A stretch of 64,000 nt of DNA from Macrotis lagotis (Eukaryota; Chordata; Mammalia; Peramelemorphia; Peramelidae). The notes beneath the pieces were generated by a model, which was given only the letters and a program-made list of their open reading frames with translations, searched no databases and was not told the DNA's origin. The stretch lies in assembly GCF_037893015.1 (NCBI RefSeq), contig NC_133661.1:186611203-186675202 (forward strand), read 5' to 3'. The number at the start of each line of letters is the position of its first letter. Positions within the stretch are counted from its first letter, which is position 1. Made by a program: the position numbers and the translations under genes. This document shows positions 1-12,388 of the stretch, one piece after another.

Positions 1-1127
1 GATACTTCATGATAAAGTTTTCTGACATAACCATGAAAGAAAAATAATCTTCCTGGTGTTTTGGCAAACAGGATCTGCCTCTCTCTGGAGAAATTAGCAG
101 AGATAAAAGCATCACTCAAAGATTAGATAACCACAGTACCATTGTTTCTTGGAACTAATAACCAAGTCAACTTCCTGAAGTCCTGACCGCAGATTCCAGT
201 AACAGGATGGCAGGTCTTGTGGTTTTTGCTATTAGCTAAAACCTTTGGCCAGAGATTGTGCCTTGAACTTGGCCAGTCATTTTTAGAATGTCCAAGACTC
301 TTAGTATCACCCTCCCCATTGGAAAGACCTGAGGCAGGCTATGTTTAGGCTAGATTGTTTCAGTGGTTTCAGCTAAATGGTACTCCCAAATTTCCTGTTT
401 AAGTTGAAAGAAGGCAATAAAAGAGGGGGTCCAGTCCTAGATTTCTATCTCTGTGTCTATGTTACTGGAGAATCTATATGTAAAGCACACCTTTTATATA
501 AATTCCCTTTACTATCTTAAAGTCCATGTATTAAAATTGTCTCATCTGCAAATGGTTCAACTAACCTTTACATCGGTGGGGTTACTTGATCATTTCAGAG
601 AAGCATTTAATGCATTTGTATTGGATCTCTAAGACAGAGGTTCCATGTATAGGTTCCTGGTAGATGTGGTCCGAAGGAGACAGTAGTCTTCATCCTAACC
701 AGTTAGAAGAGGTGCTCAGAGACAGGGTGAATATTTTGAGTGGAGACTAAGGTGAGACTGTGGTAGAGGCAGGGATGGCTGGTAGTGGCTATGGTGCAGC
801 AACCAGAACAATAGAAACATATACTATAGAGAGATAGATACTGCAGGAAAGAGTAGTACCAGGGCTTCTGATGTTTTCATCCATCCAAGTAGATGGTAAG
901 CTGTGTCCAGAACATGGGGGATGTCTCATCTTTGGCACACTTTACCCTGGTTTAGAGTTTAAGCAACTGGTGAGTGCCTCTCCCTTTCTTTCTAAGAGGA
1001 TGTTTAAATTTGTTTATTTGCTGTTTTAAGTAGAACCTTAAAAGCCAACTCATTACAGCTAAAATCTGGTGTGTTTTATCTGCTTTTGGTGTATGAATGT
1101 CCCTAGGTGTAAATAGATACTAGATTT
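1..1127. other. Intergenic, no gene recognised
   Basis: No convincing open reading frame, RNA gene or clear repeat boundary is seen. An A-rich TATA-like string near 416-424 lies in a segment that could be an old LTR, but no ends or target-site duplication could be found. Confidence 0.5.
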
Positions 1128-1372
1128 CAATTATTTTTATTCAGTCAAGTCCAACTCTTCATGACCGCATTTAGGATTTTCTTGGTAGAGATACTGAAGT
1201 GGTCTGCCATTTCCTTCTCTAGCTCATATTATAAATGGGGAAACTAAGGCAAATAGGCTTAAGTGACTTTCCCACATGATCTCATAACTACTAAGTGTCT
1301 GGATTTGAACTCAGAAGATGAATCTTCCTGACTCCAGGTCCAGCTCTCTATCTGCTGAGCCACCTAAATGTC
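1128..1372 (-). repeat. Marsupial CORE-type SINE, reverse orientation
   Basis: Read on the minus strand it matches the tRNA-derived SINE at 15450-15698. The tRNA-like head (gctgag..agagctggac) is at the right and the core, with its cttcctgactcc and gaggaaactgaggc-type strings, runs leftward into the ATGAAGAGTTGGACTTGAC tail. Several percent divergence suggests an old copy. Confidence 0.75.
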
Positions 1373-1924
1373 AAGCACTGGTCCAAAAGTGGACTCTTGA
1401 CTGATGGCAGAACAAAATTAAGAGAAATCTTGTCATTTGTATTTGTAAATTTTTAGATAAATTTCCCCAAAGAATGAAATAAACAGTACTCAGTGTCTTT
1501 CCTCCAAGAAAAATAATTCAAAGCTCATTTTTGATATCTGGGATGATAACAATTGAGACACATAACCTCACTCATTCACCCTTCTCCCTCTACCACACAT
1601 ATATTCAGAAAAAACTATCTCAAGAGTGGAGGTTAGGACAAATACTAAGGAACAGAATCTCCTCAGTGGGAAAAAAATGGCATTAATTGATCCTGATTAG
1701 CAAATCTCACATTCAAAATATCATATCTGGGCTCAGCTCTCAGATAAAAGTCCCCCAAATGGACTAGGACCTAATGAAGTTCACATGCCATTACTGCACT
1801 TGAGTCTGTGAGTGGGTAATGAGTGGTAGGAGGAATATTGAAGGACTGTGCCCTTCTCAGACTAGTTTAGAATAAATAGAGTGAAATACTAGGGATAAAA
1901 TATCTGTTTCATGGTCTAAAGATT
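1373..1924. other. Intergenic, nothing recognised
   Basis: About 550 bases of AT-rich sequence with no gene or repeat that I can name. Confidence 0.5.
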
Positions 1925-2175
1925 TTGCTAGGTGATTCAGTTGATAGAATGCTGCACCAGAAGTCAGGAAGACCTTTGTTCAAATCCATTCCAAGACATT
2001 TACTAGTTGTATGGCCCTGGGCAAGTCACTTAACCTCTGTATTTATGCCTTTATCCACAGGAGAAGGAAATAACAAACAAAACAAGTATCCTTGCCAAGA
2101 AAATCCTGTAGACAGTATTGGTGATGCTCCATGGGATTATGAAACTGAAACAAATTTTGTCTGAACACCTCAAAG
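1925..2175 (+). repeat. Marsupial CORE-type SINE
   Basis: A degraded tRNA-like head (gctgcaccagaagtcaggaa) is followed by a B-box-like gttcaaatcc, the string tatggccctgggcaagtcac, and a full core and tail ending near 'gaaactgaaacaaa'. It is a longer, older SINE class than the 150-bp young copies elsewhere. A spurious 79-codon frame across it is not a gene. Confidence 0.75.
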
Positions 2176-2604
2176 AACTTAAGTTACCTTAAGTGGACTC
2201 ATAAATAGTGTTTGTTCCCCAAAATAGCATCCCAGGTAAATGAAATCAAATTTTAAGATGACTTTTATTCATTTGTAAAATTTTGGAATAAAAAAATTAA
2301 GTCAATAAAAATTTGATTTTTTTCAAAAATTCCCTTGTATGTTTTTACTTCCTTTCTATAAATCTATTAAATATATTATGTTTTTAATTTCATTTTTAAC
2401 ACAGGAAAGGATCTTAACAAATCTTTGAAACCAGTTTAAGTCCTATGGTTAAATTAATTTCACTCCTCATGTTCAGCATCAAGTGCAAGACCCTTTTACT
2501 AATCTAAAGATCAGAATTGTTTATATATCTGGGCCTTAAATAGATATTATTAATCACTAACAATGATGTGTATGCTTTGAGTTGGTTTGTCTAATAAGGA
2601 AGAA

Positions 2605-2850
2605 GAAGAAGGAAATAAGCATTATAAATATAGCCCCTACTATATACCAGGCACTGTGTAAGCTAAATGGAGCACAACTCTTTGAGTCAGGTGCTCTTGC
2701 TCCCCTTTTTTTTTTAATTGAAGTAACTGAGACAAGACAGATTTGATTTGCCTAGGGTAACACAACTAAGAAGTATCTGAAGCCAGATTTGAATTGAGGT
2801 CATCATGACTCCAAACCCAGAGCTCTAATCACTGTGCCAGCTAACACTAG
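2605..2850 (+). repeat. MIR/THER1-like CORE-SINE
   Basis: It contains the recognisable string series 'ataccaggcactgtg', a degraded 'gaggaaactgagac', 'tgcctagggtaacac' and a closing 'agagctctaatcactgtgcc'. This order is typical of mammalian MIR-class SINEs. Confidence 0.65.
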
Positions 2851-4020
2851 TAGGCATGATACATTTGTTCTGAATGATCCACATCAACAGTCCATATATG
2901 CCACATACCTAGTTGTGTGGCAGTGGAAAAGATAGAGTTTCAAGTCATTGAATAGATCAAAATTAAGTCAACTATCCAAGAATTAAATTTAGCACTCTGA
3001 CCTTTTTCTAAATAAAAAATGAGCTAAATGGGCAAGGACAATTCCATCATTTTCTGTTTCATAGAATTTGTATTATGCCTTTTATCAAAATCTAAAATCC
3101 CAACTTTTTTTAGTACTAATTATAGTGAAAGTAATGAAGAGGGAGCAGATGATCATAGGTCTAGGACTGAAAAAGATAGGCCTATTAGTCAAAGTGCTTA
3201 TTTTACTAATGAGGAAAAAAGGGCACAAGGATGTAATATGACTTGCTTAAGGTCACACATATAATAAATATCAGAGGTGGGATTCCACAACCATTGATTT
3301 CTCCTCTGGATCACTCTGCTTCCTAAATATGGAAGACTGGAAATCATAGCAAACTGAGAATCAGACAATCTGACTGGTATTCAGTAGCAATGAGATGTTG
3401 CACAAATCATTTGACCCCTACCCCCATCTTCACTGTCCTCATCTTTTAAATACGGTTGTTGTTCCAGATAATCTTCATGGCCTCATTCATCTCTAAAGAT
3501 TTAAAAACTGAAGTTATGGCATTATTTGTATCAAAAGGAAGTTAGCTATTAGTGAAATCAGGTGTTAGCAAAAGGGAGGTAAAGATTCCATCTTGTTCAT
3601 TTTATGGAAGTGGAAGAGTTTCCTAATATATCCACAGGATAGGAAATTGGGGGGGGGGATATTATTGGAATGTAAGAGTAATATATATGTATTAAATAAG
3701 ATAGATCAGACCTATAAGGTCAAGAAATTTTTTCAAATAACTGGGGGGGGGGGGTGGAGTGTGTCTATGAAAAGTAGAGGCAAATAAAATGACAAGATAC
3801 AAGCTATCTGATCTGACCATTGAAGTACCTTAAGGACAGGTTAGAAAAATGGTAGAATGGGTTTAAGAAGCATGGAGAGGGTAAGCAAAGGAATAGTTAT
3901 CTATAAGGCTTCTCTCAGAAAGAGGAGTCTTATATTCATCCAAGAGAATTTGAATTGATCAAGAGATCATGACTAGGATAGATATAGAAATTAGGGTGGG
4001 ATGTGTTCTCTCTGTATACT
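2851..4020. other. Intergenic, nothing recognised except G-runs
   Basis: No gene seen. Two short poly-G runs lie near 3650 and 3743. Weak MIR-like strings (ttactaatgaggaaa, near 3200) suggest ancient SINE remnants. Confidence 0.4.
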
Positions 4021-4024
4021 AGAA

Positions 4025-4090
4025 TATACATATATATATGTATATATATATACATATATATATGTATGTATATAAAATACATATATATAG
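4025..4090. repeat. (TA)n/(TATG)n microsatellite
   Basis: Alternating TA dinucleotides are interrupted by ATG/TAC steps. Confidence 0.9.
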
Positions 4091-4796
4091 CAACCTAAAA
4101 GATCAATATAAGGTCTTCTTGCAAACATTTTTATGCCAGCTTGATTATTATCTAAGTCAAGGTATTTTAACTTGATGTCCAAAGATCTCAGGACAGTGAT
4201 AGATTTCAGGGAGTTCATGAATTTAAGGGAAAAAATACATTTTTATTTCAATAAAGCTCCTTTTCTTTATTATCTTATGTATTTTTATTATTAGGATTTA
4301 AAAACAAAAAATTAGGTTGAGATCATCTGACCTAAATGTACAAGCTCTATAGAACTTGGGTTGAAATTGTGCTATTTCCTCTTTTGGGGAGACCAATGTA
4401 GGTGGTGGGGGGAGGTGAAAAAGTCATATGTCTTTTGTAAACAGACTATGAATGCAGCTGTTCTTTTGGAGAAAGAGGAAGTGCTTATTTCAAGCCTTAC
4501 CACAAGCCCTGCCAGTTTATTTCTCATTACGATTAGCAAATGGAATCTGTAGACTGTAATACAAATAGGGTGTTCCTTTAGGTCACATAAAATTTGGAGG
4601 GAAATAAAAATTCTTTATAACCATAAAACTATAAAATCTTTTATAACTGTAATTGTTGTTTTCTGCTTCTTTCATCATCATAGTTACCACAAGTATCCCT
4701 CCCTCTTCTTTTCTAAAGAGCCTTCCCATATAACAAATACTATTTTAAGAGATGGGGGAAAATCAGCACAAATGATTAATTCATTGAAAAAGCCCA
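4091..4796. other. Intergenic, nothing recognised
   Basis: AT-rich sequence immediately upstream of the half-L1 insertion. No gene or named repeat is seen. Confidence 0.5.
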
Positions 4797-7568
4797 GGGG
4801 GGTGCAGCCAAGATGGCAACAGAAGATCCTCACCTAAGTGTTCTCTCCATAATATCTTAAAAATCATAAAATTATGACTCTAACTAAATTTTTGAGAGAC
4901 AGAACTCACAGAAAGATCCATTAAAGCAATTCTTCAGACCAAGGTAACCTGGAAAATAGTGGAAAGGCTCCACTTCACGGGGTTAGAGGGGCAGCCCGCC
5001 AGAGTGAAAAAACTTCAACCTCCAGGAGGCAGCCCCAGGGCACCTGGAAGCCACAGCTCAGGGCAGCAGGGTCAGTTTCCTGATCTACACCCCGGGGAAT
5101 ACTGAGCACAACTTGGGGGATCAGTCGGGGGGACCTCTGCCAGAACAAGCACGCAAAGCCCAGGCCATGGGGTAATTGCCACAGTTAGCACTGTCAGTAC
5201 AGCGGCAGGCCACCCCAGCAGCCCAGAACAAGGAAATGGAAAAAGGCATGGAGCCGGCAAGCAGGAGCCTCCAGGCAACTGAAACCCATTGAAGGTAGGG
5301 GAGACTTCCAAGATTTGTCCTCTGTACCTGGAACAGGACTCTGAGGCCCTGACCACATTCAGATCCTGAACACAGTCCAGGCCCCCCATAGAACAGCCCC
5401 CCCCCAGCCCCATGGCAGAGGGGGTGCGCTTGCAGTCATTCACAGACCAGGAGGAAAGTCAGAGTTTCACACACTGAGATCCCTGTGGAGAAGTATCCCA
5501 ATAGTACTCAAAAGCTCAAGAAGCACCCCAAAACCAGGCACAGGCTGGAGAAATGAGTAAACAAAGAAAAAAGAGGAACACCATTGAGAAATACTTTGTC
5601 TATGATCCCAAGGAGGATCAAAATATTCAATCTGAAGATGAGGAAGTACAAACTCCTGCATGTAAAGACTCCAAGAAAAATGAAAGTTGGGCTCAGGCTA
5701 TCATAGAGCTCAAAAAAGATTTTGAAAATCAAGTAAGGGAGACAGAAGAAAAATTAGGAAAAGAAATGAGAGAGATGCAGGAAAAACATGAAAGGAGATC
5801 CAAAAAATGCTGAAGAAAATTGCTTGCTAAAAACCAGCTTAGGTCAAATGGATAAAACAGTTCAAAAAGTTATTGAGGAGAAGAATGCTTTAAAAAGCAA
5901 AATTGGCCAGATAGAAAAGGAGATAAGAAAGATCTCTGAGGGAAAAAAAATCCCTCAGATGTAGAATGGAACTAAAGGAAGCTGATGACTTTGTAAGAAC
6001 TCAAGACATAGTACTTCAAAACCAAATGAATGAAAAATTAGAAGAAAATGTGAAACATCTCACTGAAAAAAACAAGTGATTTGGAAAACAAATTCAGGAA
6101 AGATAATTTAAAAATTATTGGGATGCCTGAAAATCATGATCAGGAAAAGAGCCCTGACCTCATTTTTAAAGAATTCCTACAGGAAAATTCCCTGATATCC
6201 TAGAAGCAGAGGGCAAAATAGAAATCAAGAGAATCCACCTATCACCCCTGGAAAGAGATCCAAAAAAAAAAAACAACCCCCATGAATATTATAGCCAAGT
6301 TCCAGAACTCCCAAGTCAAAGAGAAAATATTACAAGCAGCCAGAAGGGACACAATTCAAATATTGTGGAGCTGTAGTCAGGATCACACAGGACTTAGCAG
6401 CAACTACATTAAGGGCTCATAGGGCTTGGAATATAATATTCTGGAAAGCAAAAGAGCTTGGAATGCAACCAAGAATCAACTACCCAGAAAAACTGAACAT
6501 TCTCTTCCAGAGGAAAAGATGAGCTTTCAATGAACCAGGGGAATTTCAAATGTTCCTATTGAAACAACAGGACTCAGGTGAAGCATAGAGAGTGGAGGAG
6601 AAGGGTAAAATATGAGGGACTTAATGATGATGAACTGCATGTATTCCTGCATAGAAAAATGATACTAATAATACTCATATGAAACCTCTCATTCAATAGA
6701 GCAGGTAGAAGGAGCTTTTATAGATGAAGCACCGGAGAGAACTTAATTTGAAGATATAATATATTGTAAAAATGCAGTCAATGGCTAAAAGGGAAACATA
6801 CTGGAAGTAAGAGAAAGGAGAGGTGGAATAAGCTAAGATATTTCATATAAAAGATTTTTTTTTATTTTACTGCAATGAGCTATTGCAATGATATGGAAGA
6901 GGGGAAGGTGAGGGGGAATGAGTGAACCTTCACTCTCATCAGAAATGGATCAGAAAGGAAACAGCACATATGCTCAATGGGGTATAGACATCTAGAGTAA
7001 GAAGGAGAGAAGGGGGACAGGGGGAAGGGCAGGATGTGAGTGATGGAGGAGAGGGTAGACCACTGGGGAGAGTGGTCAGATATAACATTTTCTTTTTTAC
7101 TTCTTGCAAGGGGCTGAGATTGGGTGGCCTGTCTGGGACCACAGGGCCTGGTGGTTGTTGGGTCTCAGGGGTGGTGTGTGGGCTCAGGGTCTCTTGGCCC
7201 CAGGGTCAGTGGTCAGTCCACTGCACCACTCAACTACCTTACAGAGCACTTTAGAAGAGGGACAGAGTAAAAGGAGAGAGAAAATATAATATAAGGTAGT
7301 GGGGAGGTATGGATGGAGGGAATTACAATCAGCAACAACAGTGGAAAAATATGGAAGTAACTTTTTTTGATGGGACATCATAAAGAATGTGAGCCACTTG
7401 AGACAGAGCTAATGGTATCAGAACAAACTGAAACACATTTTTCTTCTCTTTCTTTTACTTTATTTCTCATGAGGGTCTATATTTTTGGGGGGGAGGGGAT
7501 ATTATGTTTACTCTTAAGCAAGAATATTTTAATAATGTATAAAAAATTACTTGTACAAAATTTTTAAA
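4797..7568 (+). mobile_element. ORF1-only (half-L1-like) LINE, 5'UTR-ORF1-3'UTR
   Basis: It opens with an L1-type 5'UTR start (gtgcagccaagatggcaac) and a GC-richer 5'UTR of about 750 bases. One ORF1 reading region (5553-6588) follows, and then roughly 1 kb of purine-rich 3'UTR, an AT-rich end and a GA-rich simple repeat tail. There is no endonuclease or reverse transcriptase. The same 3'UTR recurs at 47931-48660 and the same 5'UTR/ORF1 at 38158-41205, so this looks like a non-autonomous family rather than one deletion. The flanks share 'aaaagcc', a possible short target-site duplication. Half-L1 (HAL1) families are known in mammals; assignment to one is my inference. Confidence 0.7.
5553..6588 (+). 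pseudogene. L1-type ORF1 (RNA-binding coiled-coil protein), broken
   Basis: It starts at an ATG encoding MSKQRKKRNTIEKYF and an acidic/lysine-rich region. It then enters a heptad-like Glu/Lys-rich stretch (about residues 45-85) typical of the L1 ORF1p coiled coil. The frame breaks at about 5813 and again near 5950 and 6075. Conserved ORF1p strings such as 'IIGMPE' (about 6118) and a final 'QDSGEA' before TAG show that the whole ORF1 length was once present. The known role of ORF1p is as a trimeric nucleic-acid chaperone coating LINE RNA in the cytoplasm. This copy cannot encode it intact. Confidence 0.8.
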
Positions 7569-7696
7569 AAACTAATAATAAAAAGAAAGAAAGAGAAAGA
7601 AAGAGAGAGAGAGAGAGAGAGGGAGAGAGGGAGGGAGGGAGGGAGGGAGGGAGGAAGGAAGGAAGGAAGGAAGGAAGGAAGGAAGGGAAAGAAAAT
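7569..7696 (+). repeat. (GAAA)/(GA)/(GGGA)/(GGAA)n purine microsatellite
   Basis: A pure purine tract with successive GAAA, GA, GGGA and GGAA registers. It lies at the A-rich 3' tail of the half-L1 element and probably grew from it. The serine/proline/leucine frames on the other strand are artefacts. Confidence 0.95.
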
Positions 7697-7719
7697 GTCC
7701 AAAAGCCTGGGCTATATGT

Positions 7720-8250
7720 AGTACTTGAGGACTTCCCACCTCTGTGAAGGTTTGGGGGTGTCCTTTCATATATCTTCATTTAAGTTTTGCTTGATCTTTT
7801 TAATCTTGCTACATTTACTTTTTATTTCTTCAGTGGTAGTTGTTCTTTCCATTTATATTATTCTAGTGATTGTGTATATTATTTTCTTGGTTCTGTTTAC
7901 TTCACTGTGTATAAGGTCACATAAATCCTTCCACATTTCGCTATATTTACCACCCACATAATTTTCTGCAGCACAGTAATATTCCGTGAACATAGCTTCA
8001 TGTAGTTCTATTTGTTTAGTCGTTCTCCCAGTTAATAGTCATTGACCATCTTTGTTTCCAATTATTTGATATAATACAAGGTGCTACTATAACTGTTACG
8101 GAGGCTTTCTTATTAGCAATGACTTTTGAGTATAAGTGCAGTAATAGAATCTCTGATTCAAAGACATTTTAGATTCTTTTTATTTGCATAACTACAAATT
8201 GCAAAGATAAGAATCTTACTGGGGATGGAAGCACAAGCCATTTTGATAAC
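7720..8250 (-). mobile_element. L1 3' end fragment, reverse orientation
   Basis: On the minus strand this shows the usual marsupial L1 terminal order, including a degraded 'tggaattattactgtgctgcagaa' region, 'gaattggaaa'-type strings and a 'gatttatgtgacct' string. It is the counterpart of the plus-strand copies at 13430-13700 and 47000-47300. It is diverged and 5'-truncated. Confidence 0.6.
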
Positions 8251-9026
8251 CATATGAAGTGAGTTTTGATCATTTTAACATTTTAAATGTGTTGAGGAAG
8301 TGGATTAGAGTACTTCCATGGAACTGAAGTTTGCATGGATTTCCATGGAGACCAGATGAAATACTCTAATCCAACCCTCTTCCCCACCTTATCCATTCCC
8401 CACCTTAACAAATATAAACACACTTACAAATCCTAGACTAAACAAGTTAGCAGGTACTAGAAATATGAGAGTAGTTTTGGTTTCTTTCCCCTTTTCACCA
8501 CCGAATGATTTTTCTTGGAATTGTACTTCTGTAGATACTGCAATCTCTCCTCTTGGACACATATAACTATACTCAGTTTGCCTAACTACCTTTTCAGTGT
8601 TCAGATAAAAGTAGGTGCCTATGGATTGAATAAATAACTGATACTTGACTCTACTATTACATAAACATTCTCAAGAGAATATAAATCTTTGCTATTCTTC
8701 CACATCATTTCCACTTTTTTACTCCTCCCCAAGCTGTGGATACCTTCAAACTGAGGGAGTATTTTATCACCAGCCACTACTGTTATTCATGGAGCACATA
8801 TTGAGATTTGTGAGGTTATCTGAACAATGCCCCAGATGTGTTGCCCAGGAGTGTCATTAACAACATATATAAAATTGGAAGTGGTTTTCCTTGAGTAGTA
8901 CAGAAACAGAGCCCCAGTGGACAGAGCTCCAGGCCAGTTTCTGAAAATACACTTTATATAATCATTTATTTAATCTGTGACTTAGAAATTTGTTATTTTT
9001 GTTACTTGGTAAAAATGTATAACTTC
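8251..9026. other. Intergenic, nothing recognised
   Basis: No gene or repeat boundaries recognised. The last 16 bases (9011-9026) are the left target-site duplication of the next SINE. Confidence 0.5.
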
Positions 9027-9177
9027 GGGGGCAGCTAGGTGGTGTAGTGGATAAAGCACCGGCCCTGGAGTCAGGAGTACCTGGGTTCAAATCCGGTCTC
9101 AGATGCTTAATAAATACCTAGCTGTGTGGCCTTGGGCAAGCCACTTAACCCCATTGTCTTGCAAAAACCTAAAAAAA
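9027..9177 (+). mobile_element. Young tRNA-derived SINE (WSINE-like) with 16-bp target duplication
   Basis: A complete copy. It has the head 'gggggcagctaggtggtgta', a Pol III A-box-like region, the B-box gggttcaaatcc, 'tgtggccttgggcaagccac' and an A-rich tail. The 16 bases at 9011-9026 recur at 9178-9193, a clear target-site duplication. Near-consensus sequence indicates recent insertion. Confidence 0.9.
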
Positions 9178-9193
9178 AAAAATGTATAACTTC

Positions 9194-9899
9194 ATTGATA
9201 TGAGGGTATGACCAGCATGAAAATTCTCTCATCCAATGCAGATGGCTATTTTGTAATTTATAAATTTGAGGAACTGTCTAGGCAATGAAAGTTAAAGTGA
9301 TTTGCCTTTGGTTACACAGGGAATATGTGTCAGACAAAAAGCAGGATTTGAATCTTGGTCTTCTTGACTGCAAGATCAATCCTCTCTTCCTTATATCAAA
9401 GTGTCTATCTTTAGAATTACATTAACTTTTTCTTAACTATGGTCAGTTTCTTAACATGTAAAAATAACTTTCATAGATTTTGAATTCCTTAAGTATAGCA
9501 GGAAAGTAATCCATTTTTTTCAATATTGAAACTTGTGCAATGAAGAAATGAAGAATAGACTCTCTTTCTTTTCCAAATGTTTATCCTCCTTTTCTTCTTA
9601 ATTTTTCCAACATAGTGGACAATTATTATATATGAACAACACTATCATTTAACTGAATTATTAGTCTAACAATCTGATTCATACATCTCTATATGTATTC
9701 ACATGAATCTTCAAGCCATAGTAATCATTTGCAGCTTTACTGATCAATTATAAATAGGTAAACTCAGGCAAGTGTTTTAATGAAGACAATAAGAATAGGT
9801 ATTAGACCCTCACAACTCTCAAATGAATAATTCCTCATTTAGTTATAATAGATATTGAATTAATTTTCATACCAAACAAAAAATGATTCACATAAAACT
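9194..9899. other. Intergenic, nothing clear
   Basis: Faint MIR-like strings occur near 9290-9400 (gtgatttgcctttggttacac, gatttgaatcttggtcttc). Otherwise unassigned. Confidence 0.4.
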
Positions 9900-10270
9900 T
9901 TTTTAAATTTAATAATTTTTTTTACAGTTTTGAATTTTTCTCTTTTATCTTCCCACCTCCAACCGAAAAGGTAAGAAAAACAAAACCCATTACAAATATG
10001 TATAGTCATAAAAACAGAAGCCCTTATTAGCCATATCCAACAAAATGGAGAGGGGGAGGAAGAGAAAAAAAGAAAAGAAAATATGCTCTGAGTCTATCAG
10101 CTCTCTGTTTAGAAGTGAATAGAATATATCAAGATGAGTCTTCTGATATTTCGGTGGATCATGATATTGATCAAAGTTGCTAACTTGTTCAAAGTTAATT
10201 ATCTTTACTATATTGCAGATTACAATATTGTTGTTATAAAATCTCTATTGATTTTTCTAACTTCAATTTA
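9900..10270 (-). repeat. Possible L1 3'UTR fragment, reverse orientation
   Basis: The T-rich start, a C-rich patch (tcttcccacctcc), and the following purine block and region resemble the 3'UTR of a marsupial L1 read backwards. The match is by general pattern only. Confidence 0.35.
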
Positions 10271-11534
10271 CATTGCATATAGAATTTATGAGTTCAAATT
10301 AAGCTGAGCTAGTGTACCTGTCTCATGACATGAATAGTTATAACTTACTCTCACTTCAATTCTGGTTAATAAGTAAAGTTAAACTAAGAATTTAAGATGG
10401 TCAAGAGAAGACTGAATGAGATTCTCTGACTGCAGGCCATCCTGAGAAGACCTCATGGTCACCATGGCTACACAATACACCAAATGGATAATTTATTTAA
10501 AGACTAGAGCTGCTGGTACATTAGTTTCATTCATGTTATAAATCCTATACTGGAGGATTTATTGTGACAATATATTGATCAGCATAGAGATGAGCCAGAG
10601 CTTAAGAACTCATTCACTACCAGCAAGGGTACCATGCAGTAATATGAGAGGAAGAATCAGGACCCAAAATCCCAAGAGATTGGTTTGGAGGTTTGATCTG
10701 TTTTATTTGTCGTTTTCAGTTCTAGATTGGAGGGAAGGAGTCCCTCACCACCCCACCCCAGGCACTCAAACTATGCTACAGGATTCCAGCCAAGATTTTA
10801 CAATCAAGAATTCCTAGGAAACCATCTCTGAAACATAAGATACTCTGGACTTGGAACTGAGCTTAACTGGAGACCTAATCCTTTTCCCCTCCCCAAACAT
10901 TTAGTAGGAATTCTAGCCACAAGGTCTTGACAAGAAGCGAAATCTTTGTATCACAGTTCTTGCTACACATTCGAAGTAAATATTACTTTTAAAAGCTAAC
11001 CTAGGAATTTAAATGGAACTGACATGCAAACAGACTCCCTCCGAAAAAACTGAGAGGAGCATGATTAATGGGAACTTCAGGCAGTAGCAGAGGTAAGGAT
11101 CACCCACCCAACCCCCTTAAAGCACACAGGCCAACTCTGAGGGAGGGGTTAGTGGGAGTCAGAATAATCATTATTATGTAGATGGGACCTTTTCTGGTAT
11201 GAAATTGTGGGAATCTTTAGAAAGCTTCACTGCACGGGATTTTAAATTTGGGGTTTGGAGTTTGGGTCTGTTTTGTTTGTCCTTTTCGGTTCTAGATATC
11301 AGGGATGGAGTCCGACCCTACCCCACCCCATGCACTCAAACCATACTACAGGATTCCAGCCAAGATTTTACAATCAAGAATTCCTGGGAAACCATCTCTG
11401 GGACACAAGATGCTCTGGACTTGGAACTGAGCTTAACTGGAGAACTAATCCTTTTCCCTTCCCCAAACATTTGTATATCTCTCTCTGTTCTTCCTTTACA
11501 TTCAAAGTAAATATTATTTTTAAAAGCTAATCCA

Positions 11535-11707
11535 GGGGCAGCTAGGTGGCACAGTGGATAGTGCACCAGCCCTGGAGCCAGGAGTACCTGAGTTCAAATC
11601 TAGCCTCAGACATTTAATAATTACCTAGCTGTGTAGCCTTGGGCAGGCCACTTAACCCCATTTGCCCTGCAAAAAAAAAAAAAAAAAAAAAAAACGAAAA
11701 AAAAAAT
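11535..11707 (+). mobile_element. tRNA-derived SINE inside array unit B
   Basis: A full-length WSINE-like copy with head 'ggggcagctaggtggcacag', the B-box region and a tail of more than 25 A's interrupted by C and G. It separates 'aaaagctaa' from the continuing unit B sequence. Confidence 0.88.
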
Positions 11708-12179
11708 TTAATCAAAGAATTTAAATGGAATTGACATGCACAGATTCCCTCCCACACAGATTCCCTCCCCAAAAACTGAGGGGAATATGATTAATGTGAA
11801 CTTCAAGAAGTAGCAGAGATGAGGGTCACCCACCCAAACCCTTTAAGCACACAGGCCAACCACAGGCCAACCCTGAGGGAAGGGTAGTGAGAGCCAGAGT
11901 AATCATTGTTGTATATGACACCTTTTCTGGTATGAAATTGTGGGAATCTTTAGAGCTTCCCTGCATGGGACTTTAAATTTTGGATATTTTTCTTAGTGTG
12001 TGTTTCCTTATAAGTCAATTCCATTAATATATCTTGGAAAACTTTATATTTGTTGATTCCTTGGGTGTTTAGTTATTTTAGATATATTGTTGAATTTTCG
12101 ATAAGGATTGATATTGAGTTCAAGATGAAAAGTGTGGAATCTTTATCAATAGAATTCCCATCTACTTCTCTTTCTCTTC

Positions 12180-12313
12180 AATTCCTTCCCCTTCTCTCTC
12201 CCCCCTCCCCCCCAGCTCCCCCTTCCCTTCTCCCCTCTCTTCTCCATCCCCTTCTTTCCCTTCCACCCCCTCCTCCTCCATCCTTCCCTCCCCTTCTCCC
12301 CTACCTCTCCCCT
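12180..12313 (+). repeat. Polypyrimidine tract ending array unit B
   Basis: Almost pure C/T sequence with poorly ordered CCTT/CCCCT motifs. It occupies the same place in unit B as the larger tract does in unit C (15117-15402). Confidence 0.9.
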
Positions 12314-12388
12314 GTAGTGGAGGATTGATTGTGACAGTGATATGATGATCAGCATAAGGATGAGCCAGAGCTTAAGAACTCATTCACT

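Noticed and set aside
9061-9130. tRNA-like B-box sequences in SINEs as tRNA genes
   Set aside because: The SINE heads are tRNA-derived but cannot fold into a full cloverleaf and repeat many times across the window.
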